32,738 nucleotides of DNA, taken from contig CALZGZ010000058.1 of NCBI GenBank assembly GCA_945787105.1, forward strand, positions 1 through 32,738. The letters run 5' to 3'. Position 1 is the first letter of the stretch. Every line of letters starts with the position of its first letter. The notes beneath the pieces are model-generated. The model was given only the letters and a program-made list of their open reading frames with translations, had not been told where the DNA came from and made no database searches. Origin of the DNA: an uncultured Gammaproteobacteria bacterium. Lineage in GTDB: Bacteria > Pseudomonadota > Gammaproteobacteria > Arenicellales > JAANXG01. The translations under genes were made by a program, and so were the position numbers. This document shows positions 8,603 through 16,638 of the stretch, in pieces.

Positions 8603-10072
8603 TTATACAGGCTGCAACTCGGAAAGCATAATTGTGAATCGCCGGCTTGTGTCCAACGCCGAACTGATCTTGATACTCAAAATGTCCGCCAACGCCTTCA
8701 CCAGCGACAAGCCAAGCCCGGCGTGACGCCCGCCGGCGCGGGCCTCGTCTTTGCGCCAGAAACGCTCGAACATCAGCGGCAGATCCTGTTCGGCTAGGTC
8801 AACCGTCGGGTTAGACACGGCAAGCTGCGCGCCGACCGTATTCTCCTCCACCGCCACCACAATCACCGAATGGTCAGGGCTGTAGGACACCGCGTTGGAA
8901 AACAGATTCGTCAAAATGAGCGTCAGCTTGTCCTCATCGCTGCGCACCTTCAGGTCGTCTCGGACCCGATTGTCCAGCTGCACTTGCTTGCCGTTTGCCT
9001 GGGAGGTCAGACGTCGCCAGGTCTTGTCGATCAACTGAGAAAGGCCGATCGGCGCCATCGCCGCGCGCTGTGTGCCGGCCTCCAGCTGACTGAGCATCAT
9101 CAGGTTGGTGACGGTCCTCTCCATGTCATCGGCCAGGTGCACCAGTTCGCCAAAGAAACCCTCGACCATATCCCGGTCGGCCGGCCACTCCTTACCTACT
9201 TCCGCCAGGCTGCGCAGTTCGGCAATCGGTGTGCGCAACTCGTGCGCGACATTGCCTGAAAAACGCTTTTCGCGTTGGAACGCGGCCTCCAGACGTTCGA
9301 GCAGCTCATTGAGCTGTCTCGTAATCGGTGCCAACTCGTCGCTGCCGGGCGTGTCCGGCAGCCGGGTGTTCAGGTTGTCCGCATCCAAGTTGCGGACCTC
9401 GCCGGCGATTTTGTTCAGCGGCTTCAGGCCGCGGTCGACGGACAGACGAACCAGCAGTGCCGTGGCGCCCATCAGCAGTGCAAAAATCACCGCCAGCGTG
9501 GCGCGCACGGTCGCGATCAAATGGTCGAGGTCTTCCGTCCCGCGCGCGACCGCGATGTCCGCTCGGAGGTCGGAGGCCGATGTCCCGGCCTCACCATCAT
9601 CCGGCTGTCTGCCTGGGTCAGCCTGCGCGCCCGCTTGCTTCTCGTCGTCATCCGGACCATCGTGGTACGGGACAAACCGGACTGCGACCAGCCTGCCGAC
9701 ACGTCCATCGGGCAGTGTCAGGTCGGTAAAGTGAGGTGTATCCAGGGGTGGGTTCGACCGCGGCAGGTCCGCCTCGCCCAGGGAACCCGACCGCTCAATA
9801 AGCGTGCCATCCGCCAGCCACAACTGGAAGTATTCCGGACGCTCGTCCGCCGCGAACTCGGGCATGAACCGGTCGACAAAATCAAACTCGACTTCGCCCT
9901 CATCCTGCTCGCTCAGGGTCACCAGGCTCATCGCCTTGGACAGCAGGTTGCGATCGAACTCTGTCTTCAGCTGCTCGCGCAACAGGTAATCGATCGTCAC
10001 GCCGGCAATAATCAACAGCATCGCCATCCCGGCGATGATCAAGAATGCCAATCTGGTTCGAATTGAGCTCAT
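8603..10072 (-). CDS. membrane sensor histidine kinase, PmrB/QseC-like
   Basis: The 489-aa kinase has TM1 at about residues 8-28, a periplasmic sensor at 30-190, TM2 at 191-212, HAMP at 213-265, a HisKA domain with HELRTP (phospho-acceptor H277), and a HATPase with N-box NLFSNAVSYS (N393) and G-box AGLGLSLVKAL. The sensor holds a very acidic, low-complexity insert around residues 137-165 (DGPDDDEKQ and following). A TTG at 10084, immediately after the response-regulator stop, would add four residues; the ATG at 10072 is preferred. In either case translation is probably coupled to the upstream regulator gene. A decayed relative of this gene lies at 27193-27570. Confidence 0.9.
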   Translation of the reverse strand: MSSIRTRLAFLIIAGMAMLLIIAGVTIDYLLREQLKTEFDRNLLSKAMSLVTLSEQDEGEVEFDFVDRFMPEFAADERPEYFQLWLADGTLIERSGSLGEADLPRSNPPLDTPHFTDLTLPDGRVGRLVAVRFVPYHDGPDDDEKQAGAQADPGRQPDDGEAGTSASDLRADIAVARGTEDLDHLIATVRATLAVIFALLMGATALLVRLSVDRGLKPLNKIAGEVRNLDADNLNTRLPDTPGSDELAPITRQLNELLERLEAAFQREKRFSGNVAHELRTPIAELRSLAEVGKEWPADRDMVEGFFGELVHLADDMERTVTNLMMLSQLEAGTQRAAMAPIGLSQLIDKTWRRLTSQANGKQVQLDNRVRDDLKVRSDEDKLTLILTNLFSNAVSYSPDHSVIVVAVEENTVGAQLAVSNPTVDLAEQDLPLMFERFWRKDEARAGGRHAGLGLSLVKALADILSIKISSALDTSRRFTIMLSELQPV

Positions 10073-10084
10073 GAGCGTGCGCAA

Positions 10085-10750
10085 TCAGTCGATATAATAC
10101 CCGAATCCGCGTTTGGTCTTGATGACCGTATCTGAATTGACGCTGCTGATCTTTTTGCGCAGATTGCTCACCAATACCTCGATGACATTACTCACCGCCT
10201 CCGAGTCGGCGTTTGAAAGCCAGTCTTGCAGCTGGGATTTGGAAATGACGCAACCCCGCCTCAGCGCAAGGTACACAAGTAAATTGTATTCGGCAGGGGT
10301 CAAAGACAAAGAATGGCCATTGACCCTGGCCTGGCGCTTGGACGTATCGATGATTAACTCGCCGATCTCAATATCGGGGCTCTTCTGTTCGTATCGACGC
10401 CGGCCCAGGGACTTGATCCGTGCGAGAAGCTCCTCGAATGCAAACGGCTTGACCAGATAGTCGTCCGCGCCCAACTCCAATCCCCTAACTCGGTCCTCGA
10501 CCTGGTCTTTCGCGGAAAGAATCAGCACCTGAGCGGGGCTGCGCCGCCGGCGGAGATTCGTGAGCAGCGTGAGGCCATCCAATCCCGGCAACATCAGGTC
10601 CAGCACGATAACATCGTAGTCCGTGGCGTTGGCAAACTTCAGGCCCTCGACTCCGTCCGCGGTCAGATCCACAACGAAACCGGAATGGCGTAACCCTTCC
10701 CCCAATGCCCGCCGCAACCGATGAGAGTCTTCAACAACGAGTATCTTCAT
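10085..10750 (-). CDS. OmpR-type response regulator, PmrA/QseB-like
   Basis: The 221-aa regulator begins MKILVVEDSHRLRRAL. The receiver has the acidic pair ED, the phospho-acceptor Asp in VIVLDLMLPGLDG, and LSAKD and KPFAFEEL. The C-terminal winged helix has LSLTPAEYNLL and EVLVSNLRKKI, with TKRGFGYYID at the end. The EAVSNVIEVLVSNLRKKI recognition helix resembles PmrA/QseB/ColR. The longer frame to 10813 is not family-like, so the ATG at 10750 is used. It is the first gene of the two-gene operon with the kinase. A PmrA-type box and a TATACT -10 lie just upstream, suggesting autoregulation. Confidence 0.93.
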   Translation of the reverse strand: MKILVVEDSHRLRRALGEGLRHSGFVVDLTADGVEGLKFANATDYDVIVLDLMLPGLDGLTLLTNLRRRRSPAQVLILSAKDQVEDRVRGLELGADDYLVKPFAFEELLARIKSLGRRRYEQKSPDIEIGELIIDTSKRQARVNGHSLSLTPAEYNLLVYLALRRGCVISKSQLQDWLSNADSEAVSNVIEVLVSNLRKKISSVNSDTVIKTKRGFGYYID

Positions 10751-10803
10751 GCTCGCTCCATGGAGCACTGAACGTCTATGCACACATAAAAAATCAACGA
10801 CGC

Positions 10804-10809
10804 AGTATA
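10804..10809 (-). promoter_or_regulatory. probable -10 element of the response-regulator operon
   Basis: On the minus strand this reads TATACT, 54 bases before the regulator start at 10750. The expected -35 position (about 10827-10832) reads AGGAAC, unlike consensus, and is overlapped by a PmrA-like box. That is the arrangement of an activator-dependent promoter. Confidence 0.45.
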
Positions 10810-10819
10810 ACAAACAAAG

Positions 10820-10836
10820 ATTAATAGTTCCTTAAC
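10820..10836 (+). promoter_or_regulatory. PmrA/QseB-type operator (direct repeat, 11-base period)
   Basis: The sequence ATTAAT-AGTTC-CTTAAC has two TTAA half-sites spaced 11 bases apart, close to the PmrA consensus HTTAAD-N5-HTTAAD (one mismatch at the last base). It sits 10 bases upstream of the TATACT -10 of the regulator operon and within the divergent region shared with the secreted-protein gene at 11036. It is a good candidate for the binding site of the neighbouring regulator. Confidence 0.5.
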
Positions 10837-11035
10837 ACGAATCGGTGTGCACAAAGCATTGGTTCCACGCGTCGTTCGAAAATCTTTTCCGGCGAAAAAA
10901 GATAACGCGAGTTCAGCAGACATTAAGTTTCCTGGGTCACGCTTGCATGCGTGCGTGTTGCTAGACGCATTGTGTACGCGAAATCGTCACAAGACAACGT
11001 AAGTGAAAAACCCTCAACGAACAGGAGACAACATA

Positions 11036-11815
11036 ATGACACACAAACCGATGATCGCCGGCGCGCTGGCGCTGGCCTTTGCACCGGCGGCGGCCATGGC
11101 CGAAGAGCCCTTCTCGGTTGCGAACATCTTCTTCGAGCTCAACAACACCGATGGAGACCTGGGTATTCATGCACTCATCGACGGAAAACCCTGGAAGAGG
11201 CTTGAGATCGAGGACGCCAAAGAACGCGAGCTACTCAACATCCGTCTCAGGGGACGTTTGCGGCGGCAGGGCCTGACGGAGTTGTTTTTCGAGAGCGCCG
11301 AGCCGCCTTTTGAGAGTGACGACCCCGACGAGATCACCTTAACGCCCGAAGAATTTTTCGCGCGCTTCCCGCAAGGGAAATATGAAATTGAGGGGAGGAC
11401 GATCGAAGGCGACGAGCTGGAGAGCATCGCGATGGTCACCCACTTGATGCCGGCCCCACCTGTAATCTTCATGTCCGATGGCGACTTTGGGCCCGAGCTT
11501 GTGTCGGAAGCTTGTGATGAGGACCCTGGACCAACTGTCGGTGACCCGATCACCGTCAGCTGGGATGACGTCACCCGCTCGCATCCTGAGATCGGTCGCA
11601 TGGACGAACCAATTACAGTTAAGAACTATGAGCTCGTCGTGGAGCAAGTCGCCCCACTCCCGCCGGTGAAGTTCACCGCCATCCTCCCCTCCAACGTGAC
11701 CAGCGTGCAGCTGCCGCCAGGATTGCTGGTCGCGGGCGACGCCAAGGTCGAGGTACTGGTGCGCGAGGACAGTGATAACCAGACGGCGAACGAAAGCTGC
11801 TTTCAAGTCAAGTGA
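11036..11815 (+). CDS. secreted protein with Fn3-like C-terminal domain, function unknown
   Basis: The 259-aa protein has a clear signal peptide (MTHKPMIAGALALAFAPAAAMAEE, cleavage after AMA). An AGGAG site lies 8 bases before the ATG at 11036; the frame upstream to 11003 is discarded. The mature N-terminal half is charged and includes FFELNNTDGDLGIHALIDGKPWK, seen in some exported proteins near metal or phosphate genes, but I cannot name a family with confidence. Residues from about 165 onward, with ITVSWDDV, KNYELVVEQ, TSVQLPPGLL and KVEVLVRE, have the strand pattern of a fibronectin type III domain. Two cysteines, in SEACDED and NESCFQVK, could form a disulfide. It is divergent from the PmrA-like regulator and may be its target. 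Confidence 0.75.
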   Translation: MTHKPMIAGALALAFAPAAAMAEEPFSVANIFFELNNTDGDLGIHALIDGKPWKRLEIEDAKERELLNIRLRGRLRRQGLTELFFESAEPPFESDDPDEITLTPEEFFARFPQGKYEIEGRTIEGDELESIAMVTHLMPAPPVIFMSDGDFGPELVSEACDEDPGPTVGDPITVSWDDVTRSHPEIGRMDEPITVKNYELVVEQVAPLPPVKFTAILPSNVTSVQLPPGLLVAGDAKVEVLVREDSDNQTANESCFQVK

Positions 11816-11847
11816 CGCCCTGAACCGGCGCACAGTTCCAAAATTGG

Positions 11848-11898
11848 GGGCGCCATTCGCACTCGCATGGTAGCAGTAGCGAAGGCGAATGGCGTCCC
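11848..11898. repeat. inverted repeat, hairpin after the secreted-protein gene
   Basis: GGGCGCCATTCGC (11848-11860) pairs with GCGAATGGCGTCCC (11885-11898) apart from one bulged base, with a 24-base loop. It begins 32 bases after the stop of the preceding gene. No T-run follows, so it is not a classical intrinsic terminator. It may be an mRNA-stabilising hairpin or a remnant of a repeat element. Confidence 0.55.
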
Positions 11899-12091
11899 AC
11901 CTTCTGTATATCTTGCTATGCCCAGCGACTTGCTCATCGCTAGAAGAAATGAAGAAAACGCCACTGTTGACCTGCGGGAATTAAACGCGCGCCGAACGAA
12001 GGGCACAACGATGTTACGTTGGAAATCAACCGGCTCGCGGTTCATTAGGCAACAGCGCATGGCCGGACTTGATCATAACAAAGGAGAGATA

Positions 12092-13282
12092 ATGTGTAAC
12101 TTGGATAGCGCAACATCGCGAGCCGTCGACGGCGAACGAAAACTTCATACCAGCGATGGCAAACACAACCTTTTGAAGCAGCATTCGCAGCAACAACAGG
12201 GCTCCCTCGCTAGCCGTTGGTTCCTACGACGCACCGCTGTGCTCGCTTGGCTCATTGCAAGCCTGATACTGCTCGTCACTCTGGTCGAAGCACAGGATGC
12301 CCTCGATGGCGCACAGTCGATGACTCGGCTCTCACCGAGTTATCTACACGTAGAGATCAAGAATGACAGGGTGACGCTCAAGGCGCGTGACGTGAGCATT
12401 TTAGATCTGGTGACGGAAATTGCTCGCCGAACTGAGCTTACCTTGGTCTTGTATCGCCCTCTTGACGAACGCGTCACCATGGAGATCAATGAGCTCTTCT
12501 TGCCCGAGGCCTTGGCGCGTATCTTGCAACACAAGAGTTTCGCCTTGCGATATGCGCGACCTTTATCCAGCCACAGGGACTCTGGCCGGAAGCGCGCCAA
12601 TAGGCTGTGGGTCTTGCCGGCTAGACTGGGGGATTATCCACCGCTTGACAAGCTTGTGCAGCAATTCTCGCCGGACGATATTTCCGATTTCGAAGTACCG
12701 CAAGCGGGGATGACAAATACGGGCACCCGGCTCACGCGACCGTCCGTCGACGTCTTGAGTGAGTTCGACGTGGATGAGGCGACTCTTAGCCGCGCCTTGG
12801 GCGACGAAGATGCGAACGTGCGAGTTAAGGCAATTCACGCGCTGGCGGACATTGGGGGCGATCAGGCGGTGGCGGCGTTGGTCGGGGCTTTGGGTGACGA
12901 CAATGCGCGGATTCGAGTCGAAGCCACTCATGCGTTGGGTGAGATTGGTAGCGATACTGCTATTGAAATCCTCGAGCAGCCTTCCCATGATGCCGACACC
13001 CACGTGCGCCAAGCAGCCATCGATGCGCTCACCGACATCGGTGGGGACGACGCGGCCGGGGTGCTGGCCACTGCTCTGCGTGACGAACATGTATCTTTAA
13101 GAACAGATGCCGTGTACGCCCTCGGTGAAATCGGTGGTGAGACCGCGATCGGACTATTGCAGCGGGCCCTAGCAGATCACGCACCGTCGATCCGGGAGCT
13201 CGCCGCTGAAATCCTGGACGACCTATCGGGCCAGCGGCATCGATCCCGGGGAGCATGTGTATCAAACCCGTGCCCGAATTAG
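12092..13282 (+). CDS. membrane-anchored STN-like plus HEAT-repeat protein
   Basis: The 396-aa product starts at an ATG preceded by AAGGAGA, which decides the start; the frame upstream to 11867 is not used. A hydrophobic segment at about residues 46-66 (AVLAWLIASLILLVTLVEA) serves as membrane anchor or uncleaved signal. Residues about 93-160 (VTLKARDVSILDLVTEIARRT, then LPEALARIL and FALRY) look like the STN domain found at the N-termini of secretins and TonB receptors. Residues about 226-383 hold about five HEAT repeats of the PBS-lyase type (VRVKAIHALADIGGDQAVAAL and variants). The tail is Cys-containing. It probably scaffolds protein contacts in the periplasm. The partner is unknown; the LbtU-like barrel downstream is a candidate. 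Confidence 0.8.
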   Translation: MCNLDSATSRAVDGERKLHTSDGKHNLLKQHSQQQQGSLASRWFLRRTAVLAWLIASLILLVTLVEAQDALDGAQSMTRLSPSYLHVEIKNDRVTLKARDVSILDLVTEIARRTELTLVLYRPLDERVTMEINELFLPEALARILQHKSFALRYARPLSSHRDSGRKRANRLWVLPARLGDYPPLDKLVQQFSPDDISDFEVPQAGMTNTGTRLTRPSVDVLSEFDVDEATLSRALGDEDANVRVKAIHALADIGGDQAVAALVGALGDDNARIRVEATHALGEIGSDTAIEILEQPSHDADTHVRQAAIDALTDIGGDDAAGVLATALRDEHVSLRTDAVYALGEIGGETAIGLLQRALADHAPSIRELAAEILDDLSGQRHRSRGACVSNPCPN

Positions 13283-13539
13283 TAATCGTTGGCAGGTATG
13301 TGGTGGCAAACATCGGCTGATCGTTGGCGTCACGCGACTGGTGGTGCCGGCCACTATTCAGGTGATTGGGAACGCATCAATGACGCGACTGCGTGTGGCG
13401 GCATGCTTGAGTTTGGGGTCGCGGACCACCTTGCGGAAGTTGTTACCGACGCCGGCACGACTGCATACGTGGTGTGCATCTGATTTACCGATATTTCATT
13501 CTCACAAAAAAACTGACCGGTTGTTGCTATATTGCGTGT
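13283..13539. other. intergenic region before the outer-membrane barrel gene
   Basis: About 257 bases. Short open frames cross it (for example a 64-codon frame at 13289-13483 with a TTG start) but none has recognisable features. An extended -10-like TGCTATATT lies at 13524-13532, just before the barrel gene. Confidence 0.35.
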
Positions 13540-14694
13540 ATGGTGGCCAGAACAGTTAATAACCCATCCATCAACCATAAACGGACACACGCGATAACAC
13601 CCCTCCTAAGTGTGATCCACAATGCGTGGTGGTTCCGGATCCTAAGCGTCGTATTGATCAGCGCCGTGTCCATACCCCCTTCGTTGGCCGAGAGCGTTGA
13701 CGATGAGTCGGTGCGCCTATACCGCACGCGAGCTGAAAAACGTGAAGCCGGTTTGCATCGGCAGTTGACACCCTGGCTCACACTCTCCGGACTGGTCGAA
13801 TTGGAATGGAACAAGGATCGTTTCTCCGTTGCTCGCAATGCCGATGTCATCCGTCAAGAGGAGCAAGCAATGACGGTGCAACTGGGATTGATTGCGACCC
13901 CCCTGGAGAGTGTCAAGGCTGAGTTGATCCTCGAATACGATACCGACACCGATCGAGTCAAAACCGAGGAATTCACCATCGCCCTAGAATCAGATCCATG
14001 GGAACTTATCGTCGGCAAGCAGTATCTGCCGTTTGGGGAATATTTCAGCCGCTTCGTCACTGGCCCGCTGATCGAGTTTGGTGAGACCCGTGAAACGGCC
14101 GCGACGCTGACTTATGATTTCGCCGACCGGCTGGATCTATCGATGGCTATCTATCATGGCGCAGCCGGTGAGCGGGAGCGCAACAATCGCGGTTTGGATT
14201 GGACACTGTCGATGGAGGCGTGGCCACAGGAAAATCTTGCGCTGGGTTTTAGCTATCTGACCGATCTGGCCGATGCCGACAGCCGTTTGCTGGTCGATAA
14301 TGACAACCGCTTTGTCCGCAAGGTGCCGGGTTTGAGCGGCTACATCTTATGGATCAATGACAACTTCGAACTGACCTTTGAGGCGTTAGGGGCGACGCGG
14401 TCGTTTATCGAATTGGAGGCCGATCGCGACCAGCCCTGGGCCTGGAACCTGGAGCTCGGGCTATTTCCACATCGTCACTTCGACTTGGCGCTGCGTATCG
14501 AAGGCAGCCGGGAGCTGGAAGACGAACCGTACCTTCAGTACGGCGCCGCCGTCACATTCCTCGTGCACCGCTACGTGACCGTGACAATGGAGTACCTGCA
14601 CGGCCGCTTTCGTGGCGATCTCGCTACCGACGTCGACGACAACCCGCTCGATGACGTCAATCGTTTTAGCGCACAATTATCCGTTGCCTTTTAG
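13540..14694 (+). CDS. LbtU-like outer-membrane beta-barrel protein
   Basis: From the ATG at 13540 the product is 384 aa. After a long basic n-region comes a signal-peptide core (FRILSVVLISAVSIPPSLAES). The rest is alternating amphipathic strands with frequent aromatic girdle residues, ending in the classic outer-membrane C-terminus FSAQLSVAF (terminal Phe). Motifs such as LTLSGLVELEWN, VGKQYLPFGEYFSRFVTGPL and TLTYDF are typical of LbtU-family barrels; LbtU itself is a Legionella siderophore receptor that works without TonB. The substrate here is unknown. The true start may lie further downstream, because a -10-like TATATT sits only 8 bases before this ATG. It may form a unit with the STN/HEAT gene upstream. 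Confidence 0.8.
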   Translation: MVARTVNNPSINHKRTHAITPLLSVIHNAWWFRILSVVLISAVSIPPSLAESVDDESVRLYRTRAEKREAGLHRQLTPWLTLSGLVELEWNKDRFSVARNADVIRQEEQAMTVQLGLIATPLESVKAELILEYDTDTDRVKTEEFTIALESDPWELIVGKQYLPFGEYFSRFVTGPLIEFGETRETAATLTYDFADRLDLSMAIYHGAAGERERNNRGLDWTLSMEAWPQENLALGFSYLTDLADADSRLLVDNDNRFVRKVPGLSGYILWINDNFELTFEALGATRSFIELEADRDQPWAWNLELGLFPHRHFDLALRIEGSRELEDEPYLQYGAAVTFLVHRYVTVTMEYLHGRFRGDLATDVDDNPLDDVNRFSAQLSVAF

Positions 14695-15000
14695 CGCCAA
14701 TGTTGTGCCCCTAGCGCGGGTGATGGCGGCGCCGTCTTGGCTTGCGAATTCAACGCCGCGCATCGACGCCTGGATTGCGCCGCATGCACCGCATCGCACG
14801 GGTGTTATTGTGAGACGTCGAGGGGTTTGTTGTGTTTTGTATGACTTGAGTCAATGCGCGGCCGATTGAGACCTGACAAGTTGTTAATTATATTGAGGAT
14901 TTATATGATCTCGTCGACGACGACGACGTGGGGGAATCTACAGCGCGACAACAAGTTCCTTGCTATTCTTTATCAAAGTTGACACGCAATAAAACAGCCC
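14695..15000. other. intergenic region before the heme-sensor kinase
   Basis: About 306 bases with no gene. The distal half is AT-rich (ttaattatattgagg near 14884) and probably contains the promoter of the kinase/NtrC operon. No sigma-54 -24/-12 match was found here, and no strong ribosome-binding site precedes 15001. Confidence 0.35.
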
Positions 15001-16638
15001 ATGGGTCCGAAAACCCTGAAGTTGAAAGTCGGTCTTTACTTGGCGATTGCCCTGACGGTGGCCATGGTGACATTCATCGTCCTGGTGGTAAAGCATCACC
15101 GCGCGCACCTGCTCGATGCGGCAATCAGTCACGTCACGCAGCTTTCCGAAGTGGTCACCAAGAGCACACGTTTCGCCATGCTGCAGAATCAGCCGTCTTA
15201 CGTGCACCGGATCATCGAGGATGTCGGCAGTCAAGACGGAATCGTCAAGATCAGGATAATGAGCAAAGACGGGACGATCATACATTCCAGCTTCCCTGAC
15301 GAATTCGGTCTTCAAGTGGACAAAAATGCGGAGGGATGCTTCCACTGCCACGAGAGCGAGACGCCTCTGGCCCAGATCCCCAGGTACAAGCGGGCGCGGA
15401 TTTTTAAATCTGTGCAGGGGGGCAGATTGCTGGGCAGCATGGAGGTGATCCGCAATGAACCGTCCTGTTACACCGCGAGTTGCCACGTGCACCGCAAGGA
15501 TCAATCGGTGCTTGGCGTTTTGGATATTGTCTATTCCCTCGATGGGATCGACCGCAAGGCATACGTCGACACGCTCACTATCGCCAGTTTTGCCGTCGGA
15601 TTCACCATCATCGCCTCCCTGTTCGTGAGTTTTTTCGTGCATCGTATGGTGTATGTACCGTTACGGGACCTGGAGGCCGGCGCCGACCGGCTGTCATCGG
15701 GAAATCTGCAACAGTCCATCCCGGTGCGCAGCCAGGACGAGTTTGGTCAGCTGGCAGTCTCTTTTAACGCCATGACCGAGGCGCTCAGCAAGTCCCAGAA
15801 GGAATTGCAGGAGTGGGGCCACACCCTGGAACAAAAGGTGCAAGAGAAGACCAAGGAGTTGCAGGCCGCCCAGGCCGAATCCGCGCATCGGGAAAAACTT
15901 GCTTCCGTCGGACTGCTCGCGGCCGGCATCGCGCATGAGCTGAACAACCCCTTGACCGGGGTGCTTACCTTCTCGACCCTGGTCCGCGAGAAGATGGCGG
16001 AGGGAAGCCCGGAGGCGGAAGACCTGGACCTGGTGATCCGCGAAACCAATAGATGCGCCACCATCATTCGAAGACTTCTCGATTTCGCGCGTGAAAAAAC
16101 CCCGGAGAAAAAATTTGCCGATCTCAACAAGATCATCGAGGATACGGAGCAGTTGATAAAACGGCCGGCGTATCTGGATGACATTGAGGTCAACATGGAC
16201 CTCGACCACGACCTGCCGCAGATCTGGCTCGACGAGGATTTAATCAAGCAGGTCATCATGAACATTCTCGTCAACGCGCAACAGGCCATCGAGGGCACCG
16301 GCCGCATTACAATACGCAGCCGTCTGGTGCCGCAGGCGGACAGTCCCGAGGCGGGCCCCGGAACCATGGTGGAGATATCGATCACCGATACCGGATGTGG
16401 AATCTCGGAGCAAGACCGGCAACGGATTTTCGATCCGTTCTTCACCTCGAAGGGGGTGGGGCAAGGAACAGGGCTGGGATTGTCCGTCAGCCATGGTATC
16501 GTCCGGGCGCATGGTGGGACAATCCAGGTGGACAGCAAGGTCGGGGAGGGAGCTACGTTCCGGATCTACCTGCCGGTAGAGGCGCAAGACACCGAAGTAG
16601 CGAGCATTGACTATGAGCGGCAAGATACTGGTAGTTGA
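15001..16638 (+). CDS. membrane histidine kinase with c-type heme motifs in the sensor domain
   Basis: The 545-aa kinase has TM1 at about residues 8-30, a periplasmic sensor at 32-195, TM2 at about 197-217, HAMP at 218-270, a coiled coil, a HisKA domain of NtrB type (HELNNPLTG, H312) and a HATPase (N-box NILVNAQQA, then DTGCGIS and GTGLGLSVSHGI). The sensor contains CFHCH at residues 113-117 (CXXCH) and CYTASCH at 156-162 (CX4CH), both possible covalent heme c sites facing the periplasm. It probably senses redox state or a gaseous ligand through heme and phosphorylates the NtrC-type regulator, whose start lies 26 bases inside this gene. Facing multiheme cytochrome genes fit that role. Confidence 0.9.
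   Translation: MGPKTLKLKVGLYLAIALTVAMVTFIVLVVKHHRAHLLDAAISHVTQLSEVVTKSTRFAMLQNQPSYVHRIIEDVGSQDGIVKIRIMSKDGTIIHSSFPDEFGLQVDKNAEGCFHCHESETPLAQIPRYKRARIFKSVQGGRLLGSMEVIRNEPSCYTASCHVHRKDQSVLGVLDIVYSLDGIDRKAYVDTLTIASFAVGFTIIASLFVSFFVHRMVYVPLRDLEAGADRLSSGNLQQSIPVRSQDEFGQLAVSFNAMTEALSKSQKELQEWGHTLEQKVQEKTKELQAAQAESAHREKLASVGLLAAGIAHELNNPLTGVLTFSTLVREKMAEGSPEAEDLDLVIRETNRCATIIRRLLDFAREKTPEKKFADLNKIIEDTEQLIKRPAYLDDIEVNMDLDHDLPQIWLDEDLIKQVIMNILVNAQQAIEGTGRITIRSRLVPQADSPEAGPGTMVEISITDTGCGISEQDRQRIFDPFFTSKGVGQGTGLGLSVSHGIVRAHGGTIQVDSKVGEGATFRIYLPVEAQDTEVASIDYERQDTGS

Noticed and set aside
10933-10947. TGGGTCACGCTTGCA as a sigma-54 promoter of the secreted-protein gene
   Set aside because: The GG and GC elements are 9 instead of 10 bases apart, which sigma-54 does not tolerate.
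13289-13483. 64-codon frame with TTG start after the STN/HEAT gene
   Set aside because: No ribosome-binding site, no hydrophobic or domain features, and a competing open frame covers the same bases.
14938-15642. Long minus-strand open frame (234 codons) opposite the heme-sensor kinase
   Set aside because: It is antisense to a gene with clear kinase and heme motifs and shows no domain of its own.
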